NCBI RefSeq assembly: GCF_048544455.1
Contig: NC_133526.1
Coordinates: forward strand, 10,680,001-10,744,000
Source: Silene latifolia
Taxonomy: Eukaryota; Streptophyta; Magnoliopsida; Caryophyllales; Caryophyllaceae
Reading direction: 5' to 3'
Length of the DNA: 64,000 bases
Part shown: positions 35,940 to 47,435 of the stretch, one piece after another
How positions within the stretch are numbered: position 1 is the stretch's first letter
Layout of the letters: each line of letters starts with the position of its first letter
Position numbers and translations under genes: made by a program
Notes under the pieces: generated by a model
Told to the model about the DNA's origin: nothing
What the model saw: only the letters and a program-made list of their open reading frames with translations
The model's database searches: none

Positions 35940-37082
35940 GAGAATATTTGTATGGATATTTTTATGCTTTTTTTGTATGCTTTTTTGTATGCTTTTAACT
36001 TCTGATAATGATTTTTGTATGCTTTTAACTTCTGATAATGATTTTTGTATGCATGGTTAACTGCTTTGTAACTGAACTGTTAATGTTTGATCTGTCTGGT
36101 TTGATCTGTCTGGTTTGATCTGTTTGGTCAATGCGATAATGAAATCGAACTTAAATGATTCAATGCTCGTCCGATTTAATTTTAAATCATGCCATGTGTA
36201 ATGTCGTCTGTCTGCAGTGTTAATGAAACTGAACTTAAAGTTTTTCAGCAATTCAAATTGTTTGGTCTGTCTGATAATTAAAACTGAACTGAAATGATTC
36301 AATGCTCTGGTCTGGTTTAATTTCGTCTGTCTGTCTGATGTAATGTCGTCTGTCTGCAGTGTTAATAAACTGAACTTAAAGTTTTTCAGCAATTCAAATT
36401 GTTGGGTATGTTTTGTCTGAACTATTTGCCTGAAATGAATAACATGAACTGAAACTTCAACTGAAACTGTAAACCTTGAATAAAAATTGAAAATCAGAAA
36501 TGTAAACCTGCTGTCTGGTTTGTGCAGTGTTAATGAAGTGTTTGGTCTGGTTTATCCAACTGTTTTTGCACAAATGAATAACATGAACTCAAACTTCAAC
36601 TGGCAATCAAATCGTCAATGATGAAAATCCTTAATGGTTTGAGAGCTTTTAGGTTATTGCTACAGTTAAATGTTAAGTGGCCACTATGTTTAAGTAAACA
36701 AGCCACCACATGGTCTACCAATGAATGAGTGTGTGTGCCTTTCCATTTCAAATACAGTTATTGATTCTCTATGATGACTATTCCTTAATGGTTTGAGAGC
36801 TAAGTTTATTGTTGCCTTAATCAATTCTGTTTTGTATAGAAAGCATGGTCTATCTTCATTGTGTGTGTGTAGGAGGCTTTTTTACTTTACAAAACTCAAT
36901 GATGAGGCCATTTAGAGCCTGAGAGTTTTGTGCTCAATGATGATACTTTGAGAGCAAGTGCTTGTATAGTTGAATGGAGGAAGTATATGTATAGGTATCT
37001 GGCCATTAAATTAAAGTATTTAAGCCACCACATGGTATACAAATGAATGGGTGTGTGTGTTCATCTATTTCAATTACAGTTT
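35940..37082. repeat. Internal duplications of the mariner element
   Basis: Between the passenger ORF and transposase lie several direct repeats: TTTTTGTATGCTTTTAACTT two to three times at 35965-36050; GAACTTAAAGTTTTTCAGCA at 36233 and 36373; and a phrase of about 55 bp starting GCCACCACATGGT at 36701 and 37023. Between the last pair, at about 36972-36991, sits TTGAATGGAGGAAGTA, a short copy of the element's terminal repeat. No coding sequence is seen. Confidence 0.6.
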
Positions 37083-38367
37083 GAGAACTCTTCATTGACT
37101 ACTAAATTCCTTGGTAACATTCCAATAGCAGCTAGATGACCTTTCCCCATGTGTGGGAGTGCAAAATCATTATGCCCCTTACGCATCATAATTTCAATCA
37201 TCACTGCTTGTAATGATAAGAATATGTTGTTGAGTTTGGTAGGACTGTAATCTACGAATGCTTGCATAACTTCATTAACTAGTTCATCAACTGTTTTGTA
37301 TGCACTAGATGATTGCAATGACTGTAATGCCTTGAAATATCCTAGATCATTACGATTTAAATCGGAGAGTTTGGGGTTGGAAAACTAATTCAATGTGAAA
37401 ACCATCCGAGTTTGCGGCGACCATAAAGTCGGGTCGTTATTCTTGATATGTGGCCTTGCATTGTCTTATTGAATGTAAATATGCTTGCTTAAATAGTCCG
37501 CCACACACTCTTAATTCTTTGGTATAACTTGATGAATTAGACAATCTTTGACAACTTGTTTTGTGATTGAGTCAATGGGCTTAGTTTCCATTGTCCCCCT
37601 TGGCCTTTGTTTATCTTTGTTCCTTCTGTCTTTGGTACTTCATGTTTAAATGGAAACATGCCAATTTTTCCATCAAATATTAACTCCCCATCTGCTCCAT
37701 ATATTGGCCTACTAACTGCACACATGAACATGACCTTTGTAAGAAATCTTTTTGACTGGCAGCTCCTATATGGAGGCTCCTCCCCTTCCACAATATACAC
37801 ACTTTCATTGTCCGGGGTTATGAAAAACCACTTCTCATCCATGTGGATAGTGTTGTTCATCTCATCAAATATTATTTCAGTGAATGGTATTGAATTTAGA
37901 TCAAGAAATTCTTGCACTTGTGCTTTAACCACCAATGACTTGAGTGAATGCAGTAGCCTTTGTTCTTTGTGTAAGTCACTGAGTTTGGGATGTAATGGAC
38001 TTGAATGATGCTTAAGTAAACCTTCATTCACCCATGATTGGATATTTCAATCAAACTCCACGATTTTTAGAAACCCTCTCTATGGTGTTTCTTTTAGAAC
38101 TGTGTAGTGACTTGATATGCTCAATGTCTGGTAGTATCCTTTTCCTATTTTTATTGCCTATTCTTCCACTTTTGACATCAAGTTTATCTCCTACTAACCT
38201 TGGTTTTTTTGCAAGTTTCCAGATGTTTGAGATGCTTTTATCACTCAAACAAAACCTTTCTGCTGCCTCTCTGATAGCACCAAATGGCAGCTTCCCATCA
38301 TTACTTTTTTGAAGAAGGTAGATAGCAACTTGACCCTCAAATCCTCAGACATACACTTGTGCACCAT
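37070..38367 (-). pseudogene. Mariner-like transposase, degraded
   Basis: Read on the minus strand from about 38367: an N-terminal helix-turn-helix (SNDGKLPFGAIREAAERF, LSDKSISNIWKLAKKPRL), then the catalytic domain with IHMDEKWFF (first Asp), a block EEPPYRSCQSKRFLTKVMFM and ARPIYGADGELIFDGKIG-like strands. The second Asp block follows (DNARPHI), then SDLNRNDLGYF with the third Asp about 38 residues on, and finally the C-terminal block LQAVMIEIMMRKGHN...LPHMGKGHL. This is the plant DD39D mariner family, which cuts and pastes at TA. The reading frame shifts near 38330 and between the helix-turn-helix and catalytic parts (about 38040), and has stop codons at the second catalytic block (near 37480) and before the third, so it is a pseudogene. 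Confidence 0.9.
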
Positions 38368-38833
38368 GGCTGTGAAGATGTAGTTTCTGAAAATGGTTGT
38401 GTAATTTGTAGAACTAAAGCCGTGTAATTATTTTTATAACTTCAGCACTTTTTTTTTTTTGGATTCTTGTAATTTATGGACTTGTAAAGTTCATTTTTGT
38501 TTCTTTGTTATTGAATGACCAACTTAAGTAAGTTTAGAACAAACATGGAAGGTGTTAAACAGCTAATTTGAGCTGACATATTTTGGGAGGAAAATAAAGT
38601 CCCACTTGTTTTGGTGGGGTTTTTAAAGTATTGAAAAATTTGGTGAAATTTTTGGTGGGAAATTTAGAGCCTAATTAGTTTACTAAACCAGATTACTTTA
38701 TGGACAACTTTTTCTTTCTTCCCATTTCCCATAGTACTTTTAACATTTCTTTATAAATTCCTAAAAACTTGTGCAAAGTGTACTATGGTAGTTTGGAGTT
38801 GAATGGAGGAAGTATATCATGTGAACTTCTTTC

Positions 38834-39276
38834 GAGTCCATTTTTGAAATAATGGTCAAAAATAAAATATTTGTCGTTTTGGGTCGGTTTTGAAAATATT
38901 TGTCAAAATGGTGTCCACGTAAGCTCGGGATTTCTAGACCTGAAACACGCCACTACTAATGGCGTGTTTTGTGAAGGAAACATTTTTTTTCCTCAACTGA
39001 CTGAACTTTAAAAAAATAAAAAATTAAATTAAATAAGACACGCCATTAGGGGTGGCGTGTTTCCCCTCCGAAACCCGCCATTCCCAATGACGTGTTTGTT
39101 TTAGTCCATTTTTTAATGAAGTTTCTTCCGTACTCAATATAAACACGCCATTGGTAGTGGCGTGTTTTAGGTCCAGAAATCCCGAGCCTACGTGGACACC
39201 ATTTTGACAAATATTTTCAAAATCGACCCAAAACGATAAATATTTTATTTTTGACCATTATTTCAAAAATGGATTC
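38834..39276. mobile_element. MULE-type foldback MITE
   Basis: The 443-bp element has near-perfect terminal inverted repeats of about 140 bp and a perfect 9-bp target duplication ACTTCTTTC (38825-38833, 39277-39285), typical of Mutator-like elements. The inner ends of the arms carry palindromic ACACGCCACTACTAATGGCG-type words, and two more such words lie in the loop. It has no coding sequence. It inserted 12 bp beyond the TA of the mariner element. A half-copy of the same family is at 58897-58993. Confidence 0.9.
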
Positions 39277-39285
39277 ACTTCTTTC

Positions 39286-39662
39286 AAGACAATACAACTT
39301 TATGGTCGACTATGAACCTAATTGAAGGGATAGATACACCTCAAACTTACGATTACAAGGGACATCACTTAGGTGACATTATTTTGAGAATGCACAGATT
39401 TGCAATCAAAATTTCCAAAAAAATTACAAGCTTATGACCGACTATAACGCCGTAATTGAAGAAACTGTACAACCGCAAATGGCATCATAAGAAAATCCAT
39501 TTGACGGCGCTTAAAAAAACTAGGAACTACAAGATGGAACAAACCAGCTTTGATGTAGCGAAGGCAATTGCTTCGTCTTTTGGGCTCAAGGAATTGTTTG
39601 AAGCTCCTCTATTACCTATACTGCCTTTGTAAATATAAAGGTATCCTCCATTAAATTTGGGA
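39286..39662. other. 3' flank of the CDS4-like gene
   Basis: The right part of this stretch, read on the minus strand after the stop codon at 39663, is the probable 3' UTR. Nothing else is recognised. Confidence 0.45.
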
Positions 39663-42600
39663 TCAAACACCAAAGAGTGGTTTGAAAGTTCCCACGAAGG
39701 AGTAAGCAAGAGCGCCTGTAAAAATGTAGCTGTCTACTCTGTCTAATATTCCACCTGCATATATTTTTACGTCACAAACGACACTGAAACCAAAGAAGTG
39801 ACATAAAAAATTCTATACATCTTAGATATTCCGCACTAACTTAGTTTAAGGGTGTGGGGCTCACCGAGATGCTGAGAGCCCGTTGCAGGAAGGCGAAACC
39901 ACACCCTTGTGCTGTTGCACTAGAGGCACATTAACTTCGCGACTAATTATACCCCTCCCCCCCTTTTTTTCCCCAATATCAGTGTGCAACAATATAATTT
40001 TTTGTATTTTTTACCGAGTAATAACTAGGGAGTGGCAAAAGGGTATATTTAGATGCAAAGAAAAAAATGAACGCAATAGTGTGGCTCTCTTAGTTTCTAA
40101 GATGGCTGAGCCAATTCTTGCAGTATTTCCTCTTCAATTCCTCTTTTCCAATAAATTATTACTTCCCTCACTCCACCCTAGTAAATAGCTACCCAATAAA
40201 CAGGTCAAAAATAGATTATTTAATGTAAGAGAAGGGGAAAAAAAAAAAGTCTATCTCCCAACAGTGTTTTGCCTCCAAAAAGTCACTGGATAGGATATGT
40301 AGGGCATGCGCATTGAAACTAATCAGCTGCATTACAGGATTCAGGAGGGTTTGAGAAACTCTAACAAACATGGAGCTAAGGGGCATACAAGAAATGACCA
40401 AATAATCCAAGAAGCTTCAGTCACATAACAATGTGCCAAATTTATGTCTTACCATGCCCGGGTATAAGAGAACCTGAATCCTTAACGCCAGCATCACGTT
40501 TTATCATCGACTCAATAAGGTCGCCGAAAAGAGAGCCAAAGAAATTGAGAAACCCGAACGCAACTGAACTGCAATAATGGAAAAATGATGTTAAAAGCTA
40601 AAGTAAGACAATAAATTTGTGTTGAATTATTACCCAGGTCATCACATATAATTTTAAAAAATGGTCATAACAAGAGTAATGATATTATGTAACCAAAAAG
40701 AAATATAGAAGATGCATCGTAAAAAAAGAAGAATTATAGAAGATATAAACAGAAAAACGTACCTGAACAAAGATTTTGGCCAGCAAAAGATTTTCGATAA
40801 GATGAAAGAAGTGGCCACACATCCAGCCAGCCCAATGACAGCTCCTTCCCAAGTCTTTTTTGGGCTAATATTAGTAAGTGGTGTTCGGCCAAATGCCTGA
40901 TTAACGTACAAATAATATTAGGTTGACATACAGAATACACTTTATGTGGCATCTAGCAAGATGTCTACGATGTGGAGCATCAATCAAGAAACACAGCTCA
41001 ACACATAAATAAGAAGTTTATTCAGAGCATCCATTAGCTATGCTCCTTAAGATCCAGCTCCCTTCTTTTTTGGTTTTCTGTTGTTGGCGGTATGAAGTGG
41101 ATGAGAGTAACAAGTTCTTCAGGAGGTGAAAAAAGCCTTGAGACTGTATTTACAAGAATAGTAGAAAATGGAGGGACCATAAAAGGTAGCATATACGTAT
41201 TCAGATCTTAGTTTAACAAAACACGCCTTGGCCACCCACTCACGCCTAAGCAAAAATGCCCCAGGGAGTCTGAGGCACGTCTTGTAAATAAGGTAGACCT
41301 AACAAGACACAACTATTATTTGATTTCCATTATTTCTATCTAGTTAGTTTATCATTCCCCTGACTTCATCCAATTATATCCCCAAATCTTCTTAAAAGCT
41401 GTTGTTTAAAAAAAGGATGTCTATCAAGATGGTAAAGAGTTTTTGAAAGTACCATCTCCTATGTGGCCAGCCAACATTTAGCTATGAACGGAATGGAACA
41501 AAAACAACTAGAAGAAAATATCTTCAAAACTAGAATAGGAAAAGAATCTATGATAAAAATTTAAAAGCACATGACAAGTAGAAGAGGTACTTTGCACTTT
41601 TTCATTGGTCGCAAACTTGCAACTAAAAGTCATCTCATCACTTAGAAGAGTTAGAACCAAAGAACAAACACACGACCATCGTAAATCTTAAGAGATAACA
41701 GGAGAAATACGAGAGTATTGACGCAAGCATTATGTGTGTACTGACACAAGCAGACCTGTCACAACTCACAAATATGATTGTACAGAGACCCAACCAGCAA
41801 ATTAGTAACAACGCTGAAAATTATCATCTTGTGTGGTCAGAGATGAATTCATTTCGATTCTCTATATAAGGAATGGAAAATTGCATGTAGATGTTGCTCA
41901 CAAAATAAAAGTAGCAAAGTAGCTTTGCTAAAGCGGGAAGTGACACAGGGTTTAATGTGGTCGTGGAATGCATATGAAAATTAGTTTCACGTGGGTTGTA
42001 CAAGCATCCGCTGCTATTTCCCATCAAAGGTCAAGCAATGGTCCTCCCTAAAGAAAACTGCATGTGCAATCTTGGAGCGAGAGTTCCATTGGAACAAAAT
42101 AACAGAGAAGCCAAGAAGGTGGCCATAAAAGCACAACACTAAACAAATTTTGTCTCCTTATTCCTACCTAGCCTGGCGTCAATAGAAATATGTAATCTTC
42201 GGTAAAGTATATACCTTCCTCTGTCACTATGTCCACAAGTCAATTTTCAACTCTTTTATGTAGGTCCTCTTTTTCATTCACCGCTTTAAAAAGGAGTCTA
42301 GAATTCTCACCGTCCAATCGTCCATTGCACACTAATATTCTTTCCTTTTTCTCTTTGTTTTTGAAGAGAACTCTGGTTTTCACTTTGTTTTTCCCCTAAT
42401 TGGTAGCTGTTGTTATTGTTGTTGGAGTAATAGAGCAATATTATGAACTATAAACAACCAAACACAATGAAAGGTTGAATCATTAAAAAAAAACATTTAC
42501 CTTTCCCCCAATAAAAGCACATGTATCTGCCGCAATTATGCTACTCACACATATCAAGGTTGCCACAAGGCCAACGGTCCAATGAGTCTGGCCACCAAGA

Positions 42601-45600
42601 AGAACAGGCCAAAACCTTCCTATTTCTGCAAAACATTGATAAAAACACGCATTGAAGTAGGAGAATACACTCAGTTTATGCCTCTAACGAGACAGAAAAT
42701 CTCACACAACTAAAGTGACACCATCAAGCAGATGCAGGAGACAGTGATACGCAAGTTGTTAGTAGCACTTTGTGCACCGAGCTAAAGCATTTAGCCATAT
42801 ATATCTCACAACTAAGTAGGTAAGTAATTTGTAATATACCCATCTTCGTTTGATTGTCAAAATATTTTCAACCAAACTTCATTGTGTGTAAGTTAATTTT
42901 ATGCTGCAAGATGGTAAGGTAAAGAGCAAATCAATCAGGAGATATTTAAGACTAGAACAGGGGATATTTCAGGTAAAGAGCAATCAATCAGGTGGGATAT
43001 TGTTTCTCAATTTCATTTCAATGGAATGATTTTTTTCTTAGATAAACCCTATACAGCATGTCAAAGAATAATCAAAGTCAACCAGAACAAACACTGTAAA
43101 ACCATATCAACATAAATCACCCACGCCAACATAACTTTGCAAGCACATTTATCAATGTTTAAAATGAGTAAGATATCCATCTCATCAGCTGATCTTGTTA
43201 AAAAGACACATCTACATTATGCTCTAAGAGGCCACTTACAGTAAAAAAAGACAAATTAGCACCTCTTTTAAGACCGATTTTCCTTATCAATAGCCTATTA
43301 CTTCCAAACTTATTGGTATTTGCAGAACTATATAGGTTTTTTACCACAACCCAACAGTACTTTACCCCAATACCTCCAGGGCTCCGCAAATGGCGGGTGG
43401 AATGATAGTTCCTCGCCAACAAAGAACATGGTAATCCTTCATCTGACTTAAAGTAAGACAGTCATTTAGGGAACAGACATTTAGAAGAAAATACATAATA
43501 GCAAGTTTATAAGAAAAATAAATCCATGAGTATTTGATTAATAAAAAAATCAATTAGTATATACGAAATACAAAAGAATCTCTTAATTTGATCTGTTGGT
43601 TAAAAAAAGTTTACTGTACCTGTATTCAACGCTGGCACTGCTAAGCTACATCGAAGCTTGACCCAAAAGCAAGGTAAATAGCCACAGTAAAACAGCCCAA
43701 ACATTGCACTGCTCAGTTGAGCAAAACGTGGATTCCCTCTCTGTACAAGCAATGCTATGGCAACAACAAAAGCCGCGGATGTCACAGAACTATCAATATG
43801 ACCAAAATATCTGTCAGCAAAGAAAAAGCGATGAGGAAGAAATTCAACAATTGATTTTTTTTTTCATATATTTCAAATTTTTTATTGGTAAAAGTGCCAA
43901 GGAGAAAAGCATGCTGATACTAAGTTACTATCAGTAGTCCAAAATCAGCCAAGACAACTTGCTAGTCGCACCTAATATAAAAGGCGCACCAATACGCTTC
44001 GATGCGTTTTGCTAGAAACTGAGTGAGCCCCACGCCTAAGGCGCATGCTTTCTTAAACAGTTAAACTAAGATATGGAATTTCTCAAAGAGCATCCAGTAC
44101 ATATGAACACATGGACTTCAAATTGGAAAGTGGTCTCATGTCCACCGAGGATGATCACCTATTGCACAAACATACAGTAATTTTCCCTTTGAAACACGTT
44201 AATAACAAATGCTTATCCACAACTTAACCAAAATGCTCTTTCCCGAACATCTATACTACTGACAACCACTATATTCAGAAAGTTAACTAGTTAAGGCTTG
44301 GTTGGCAATTAACCCTTTTCCCCTTAATATATGACTAGCAGTCAGCCAAATTTCTACAAGTCATCATTCATATAACAGTAAGACCGCAGAAAAAGGGAAT
44401 TTCTAGGAGACTAAGGAAAACAAATTGAGACCAATCTTACAAGGTCCAGATAGGCATAAGGGCACAAATGACAGAACACACTCGCGATACATAACGAGGA
44501 GGTGGTGTCATTCCTGAGGCAATTCCACGGCTTCGAACCAACTCAAAGTACTCACGTGAACCAGCAAAAACTGCAGCAGCAACGCCAATTGTGAAAACCC
44601 ATCCTCCAGCCAAAACAATGCCACCAACTGAAATACCAATGAGAAGTCCAAAGAGAACTCTTTTCTTCAATTGACTTGCTTTATCTTGCACCTCTGAATG
44701 TTTGTCCTCCTTTTCCAAGATATACTGACCTTTGTCGGCTTCCTACATTATATCCTCTCAATACTTGCTTGCCACATACATAAAACAAGATCAAACAAAA
44801 AGCAGAGTACATTTTTGAAGTGCTGAAACATTTTCATTCAGTTTCACATAAAAATGAACTAGATAGCATTCAAACTAGTGCTAACTTAACATCTTAACCA
44901 TCAGTATTATCTACTTCAACCATTAACTTGAGAAAATAACTTTATGTGAACTCTACATGCTTTCATGTAAGTCATCCCAAAAGATGTTTTAAAGGATTCT
45001 ATCAAAAATTGTGGCAGAAACAATAACAAATTAACTTCACCAAGCTTTTGAAGCCCAAATATGTATTTTTAGTCCGCTCTAATATTACACACATAGTTGT
45101 GGGAGCCATTGAGGCACCGGGGTAATGTTGTTGTAGTGAGCTTTAAGATTGAACAAATAAAGAATACACAACAACAACAACAACATCGAGCCTTAATCCC
45201 AAAATGATTTGGGGTCGGTGACATAAATCATCCTTTCGAACCGTCAAAGGGTGAACGCACACCTCAAAATGCGAATAAAAAAAGGGAAGATGAAAAACAA
45301 AAAGGAAGAACGAAAATGTAATGGAAAGTCAAGGTAAACTGAGGGGTTTTAAAATCGAATTCCGTCTTTCTTTTATAAAAACTTAAAATTTAAATCGAGA
45401 GAAAAGATTAAAACGATTTTTAAAAACCGAAATAGAGTTAAGGCTCCGGAATGAACCAGGCTCCGGAATGAACCAGGTAAATAAAGAATACACATACATG
45501 AAAAATAAAGATTATCTGGTTATTTCTTAAATGTCCCCAACTACTCGGAGCAAATACACATTACAAAATATAAACGTAAAAAAAAATCACATAGCAATAA

Positions 45601-45914
45601 CAAATTGTTACAAAGTATTTACTAGAAACATACACAGAAAAAGCACCAACCTCTTTACTCCGGCCTTCACCAAAACTATCTGGTTCAGCTCTTGCTACAG
45701 CCATTATCACTCGATGATTTGGTAAAATACGCTTTGGAACCCGAAAAACCCCATGTGAACTAGCATTTATCAGTCTACTTTGCAACTTGATTTTGGCAGG
45801 TGCAAGCTTTAGGCGTTTGGCTGGAAGAGGAGATTGAGAGCATTGACAGTGAGGGCTAATACTAATAGCAAGGGAGGTCAGATTGCCACGTTGTATCCCA
45901 ACTTCGAAAGCCAT
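39663..45914 (-). CDS. CDS4: Plastidial CDP-diacylglycerol synthase (phosphatidate cytidylyltransferase)
   Basis: The enzyme makes CDP-diacylglycerol from phosphatidic acid and CTP, the step that feeds phosphatidylglycerol synthesis in plastids. Seven exons on the minus strand: 45651-45914, 44441-44742, 43620-43810, 42501-42625, 40763-40896, 40453-40568, 39663-39754. All borders are GT-AG, and the lengths sum to 1224 bases, in frame, for 407 residues. The first 75-85 residues ([20 protein letters not shown], Ser- and basic-rich) look like a transit peptide. Several hydrophobic helices follow ([49 protein letters not shown]). The CDS family signature spans residues 359-385: [20 protein letters not shown], then GILDRVD. 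The gene ends TFKPLFGV. Sequence and length match the plastid pair CDS4/CDS5 of Arabidopsis, not the ER enzymes. The choice between CDS4 and CDS5 is arbitrary. Confidence 0.95.
40897..42500 (-). other. CDS4 intron 4 (1.6 kb)
   Basis: AT-rich intron without a recognisable gene. Words like ACGCCTTGGCCACC and CCCCAGGGAGTCTGAGGCAC near 41225-41280 resemble a dispersed repeat also glimpsed at 29230-29330 and 43975-44050. Confidence 0.5.
43365..43400 (+). repeat. SINE fragment in CDS4 intron 3
   Basis: CCCCAATACCTCCAGGGCTC and the following CGCAAATGGCGGG correspond to part of the SINE at 46215-46350. Confidence 0.45.
45100..45240 (-). repeat. SINE-type fragments in CDS4 intron 1
   Basis: On the minus strand, CATTACCCCGGTGCCTCAAT-like sequence at 45103-45135 is a second copy of the 46215-46350 family. 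Directly right is an ACAACAACAACAACA stretch followed on the plus strand by GAGCCTTAATCCCAAAATGA and TTTGGGGTCGG, a phrase common in plant non-LTR repeats. The orientation of the two pieces differs. Confidence 0.5.
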
Positions 45915-47435
45915 AAAGTTACTTATTAAACTTCAAGAAAATGGGGTCTCAGTGTACTTAAATCACTCTTACAGAAAACTTCATCTCCTAATGAATAACG
46001 TTCATCGGGGATAATTGTGAGCCTTATCACCTGAAATGGCGAAAATAAGTGTCGATGACAATGATTCCAAAAATAAATCAACATATAGCAAAATACTAAA
46101 AGAGCAATGGGAATGGTTTCACAATCAACTCAAGTCTGAGTGTCTGACTACAATCTACCGCTGCCACTTTGGAGTTAACACCAACTTTCAGCTTAGGTGC
46201 TTGGACTTTGTTATTCGGACAATCCAAATCAAATTACTACAACAACAACAACATTACCCCAGTGCCTCAATGGCTCCCGCAAATTGCGGGGTAAGGGGGG
46301 TCGGATGTACGTAGCCTTACTCTTGTGTTAGCAACACAAAGAGGCTGTTTCCGAATGACCCAAGATGAAAATTGCGTTGAGAACTGCATCGAAGGACCAC
46401 TACTTCACAAGAGAAAGAAGCGTAGCCACTTTAGTGAGTCATTTTGCTTTATTCCATCATAATCGAGAACCAAAGAGTAATGAATCTTTGGCTCCATTGG
46501 AAATATGGATTTCAAATCAAATTACTACATTACAACATAATCAAATTTATTTCCACAACCATGAACCATGAACATTTTTTTCACACGGGCTTCTTTAACA
46601 AGCAAAATTCCTTCCATCCCATTTTTATCGTCTCCTTGTCACTTTTGGTTGTTCCTAAATAAATTGTCTCCTGTCTAAGTTAGTAAGAAAAAGATGGTGA
46701 ACAATATTGCCCTAGTTAACTAAGTATACTACTGTTTCATCCCAATTACATTTCCTCATTTACAAGCGACGCGTAAACATGTTATTTCATCACTTTTTCA
46801 AATCAAACATTTAGCCAAACTGGTTACAATAAAAAGTGGAATAGCGGGAGTATTAAAGTTCGTCAATTCGACAATTCAAATCAAATTACTACCATATAAC
46901 ATGATCAAATTCATAACTTTTGCTAACGACATCGAATTTGAAACTACTATATACTCAAGTTTATCAATTAGACTATTTAAATCAAACTAGTATCATAAAA
47001 CAGGATCAAATACATCTCCACCCCTAAATCAAATTTCATTTTATTTTTACAAAATCAGATACCCTAATCACAGGTAAATCCGCAATGAAGTATTGATTCT
47101 CAATGGAGTAAAATAGCCACAATTGTGAGTTAATAAATCAAAATGAGTACTAAATTGAAGGCGAAAGAGAAGATGTTATGTAAATTGAAGTGATAATAAG
47201 AGAGAATAAGGAATTACCAGGTGATGAAATGCAGTATTTGGGGATCTATATCTATTGTTCTTCAATTTGTCATCAATTTTTTTTCTAGGGTTTATAGTGT
47301 TATTTGTCCTGCCATTTTTTTGGATAATGAGAGACCCCTATTACTTACCGTTAATCGGAGCTATTTCATAGTATTTTACTGGAGTTTAGTTACTACGTTC
47401 GTTTGGGTTTAATTTAGTTCAGGTCTAATATGAGA
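45915..47435 (-). other. Upstream region of the CDS4-like gene
   Basis: This is the 5' side of the gene. On the minus strand, sequence near 47218 (CACCTG/GTAATTCC) could be the donor of a 5' UTR intron whose acceptor lies just before the ATG (near 45943, TTCTTGAAG), but this is inference. A SINE copy lies inside (46215-46350). No coding sequence is seen. Confidence 0.4.
46215..46350 (+). repeat. SINE with Angio-domain-like 3' region
   Basis: ACAACAACAACATTACCCCA is followed by GTGCCTCAATGGCTCCCGCA, GTAAGGGGGGTCGGATGTAC, GTAGCCTTACTCTTGTGTTA and AAGAGGCTGTTTCCGAATGA. The GCCTTAC...GAGGCTGTTTCC block resembles the conserved Angio-domain of many plant SINEs (known from the SINE literature; the match here is by eye). 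Confidence 0.6.

Larger units (their letters stand above)
34812..38812 (-). mobile_element. Mariner-like element of about 4.0 kb with a passenger ORF
   Basis: The 4001-bp element is flanked by TA (34810-34811, 38813-38814) and ends in near-identical inverted repeats of about 29 bp that begin CTTCCTCCATTC and continue to an ACTCCAAACTACCA block. At the left end this block is repeated once more (about 34853-34883). The transposase is on the minus strand in the right half (37070-38367) and resembles plant DD39D mariners (Soymar/Vulmar type, typically 3.5-4 kb). The left half contains an intact plus-strand frame (35360-35839) that is not transposase. The ends look well kept while the transposase has decayed, so the copy is probably immobile on its own but could respond to a transposase made elsewhere. 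Confidence 0.9.

Noticed and set aside
39846-39925. GGGTGTGGGGCT...AACCACACCC inverted words as a terminator or RNA gene
   Set aside because: The hairpin is short and lies in an intron of the CDS4-like gene. Nothing else supports an RNA gene.
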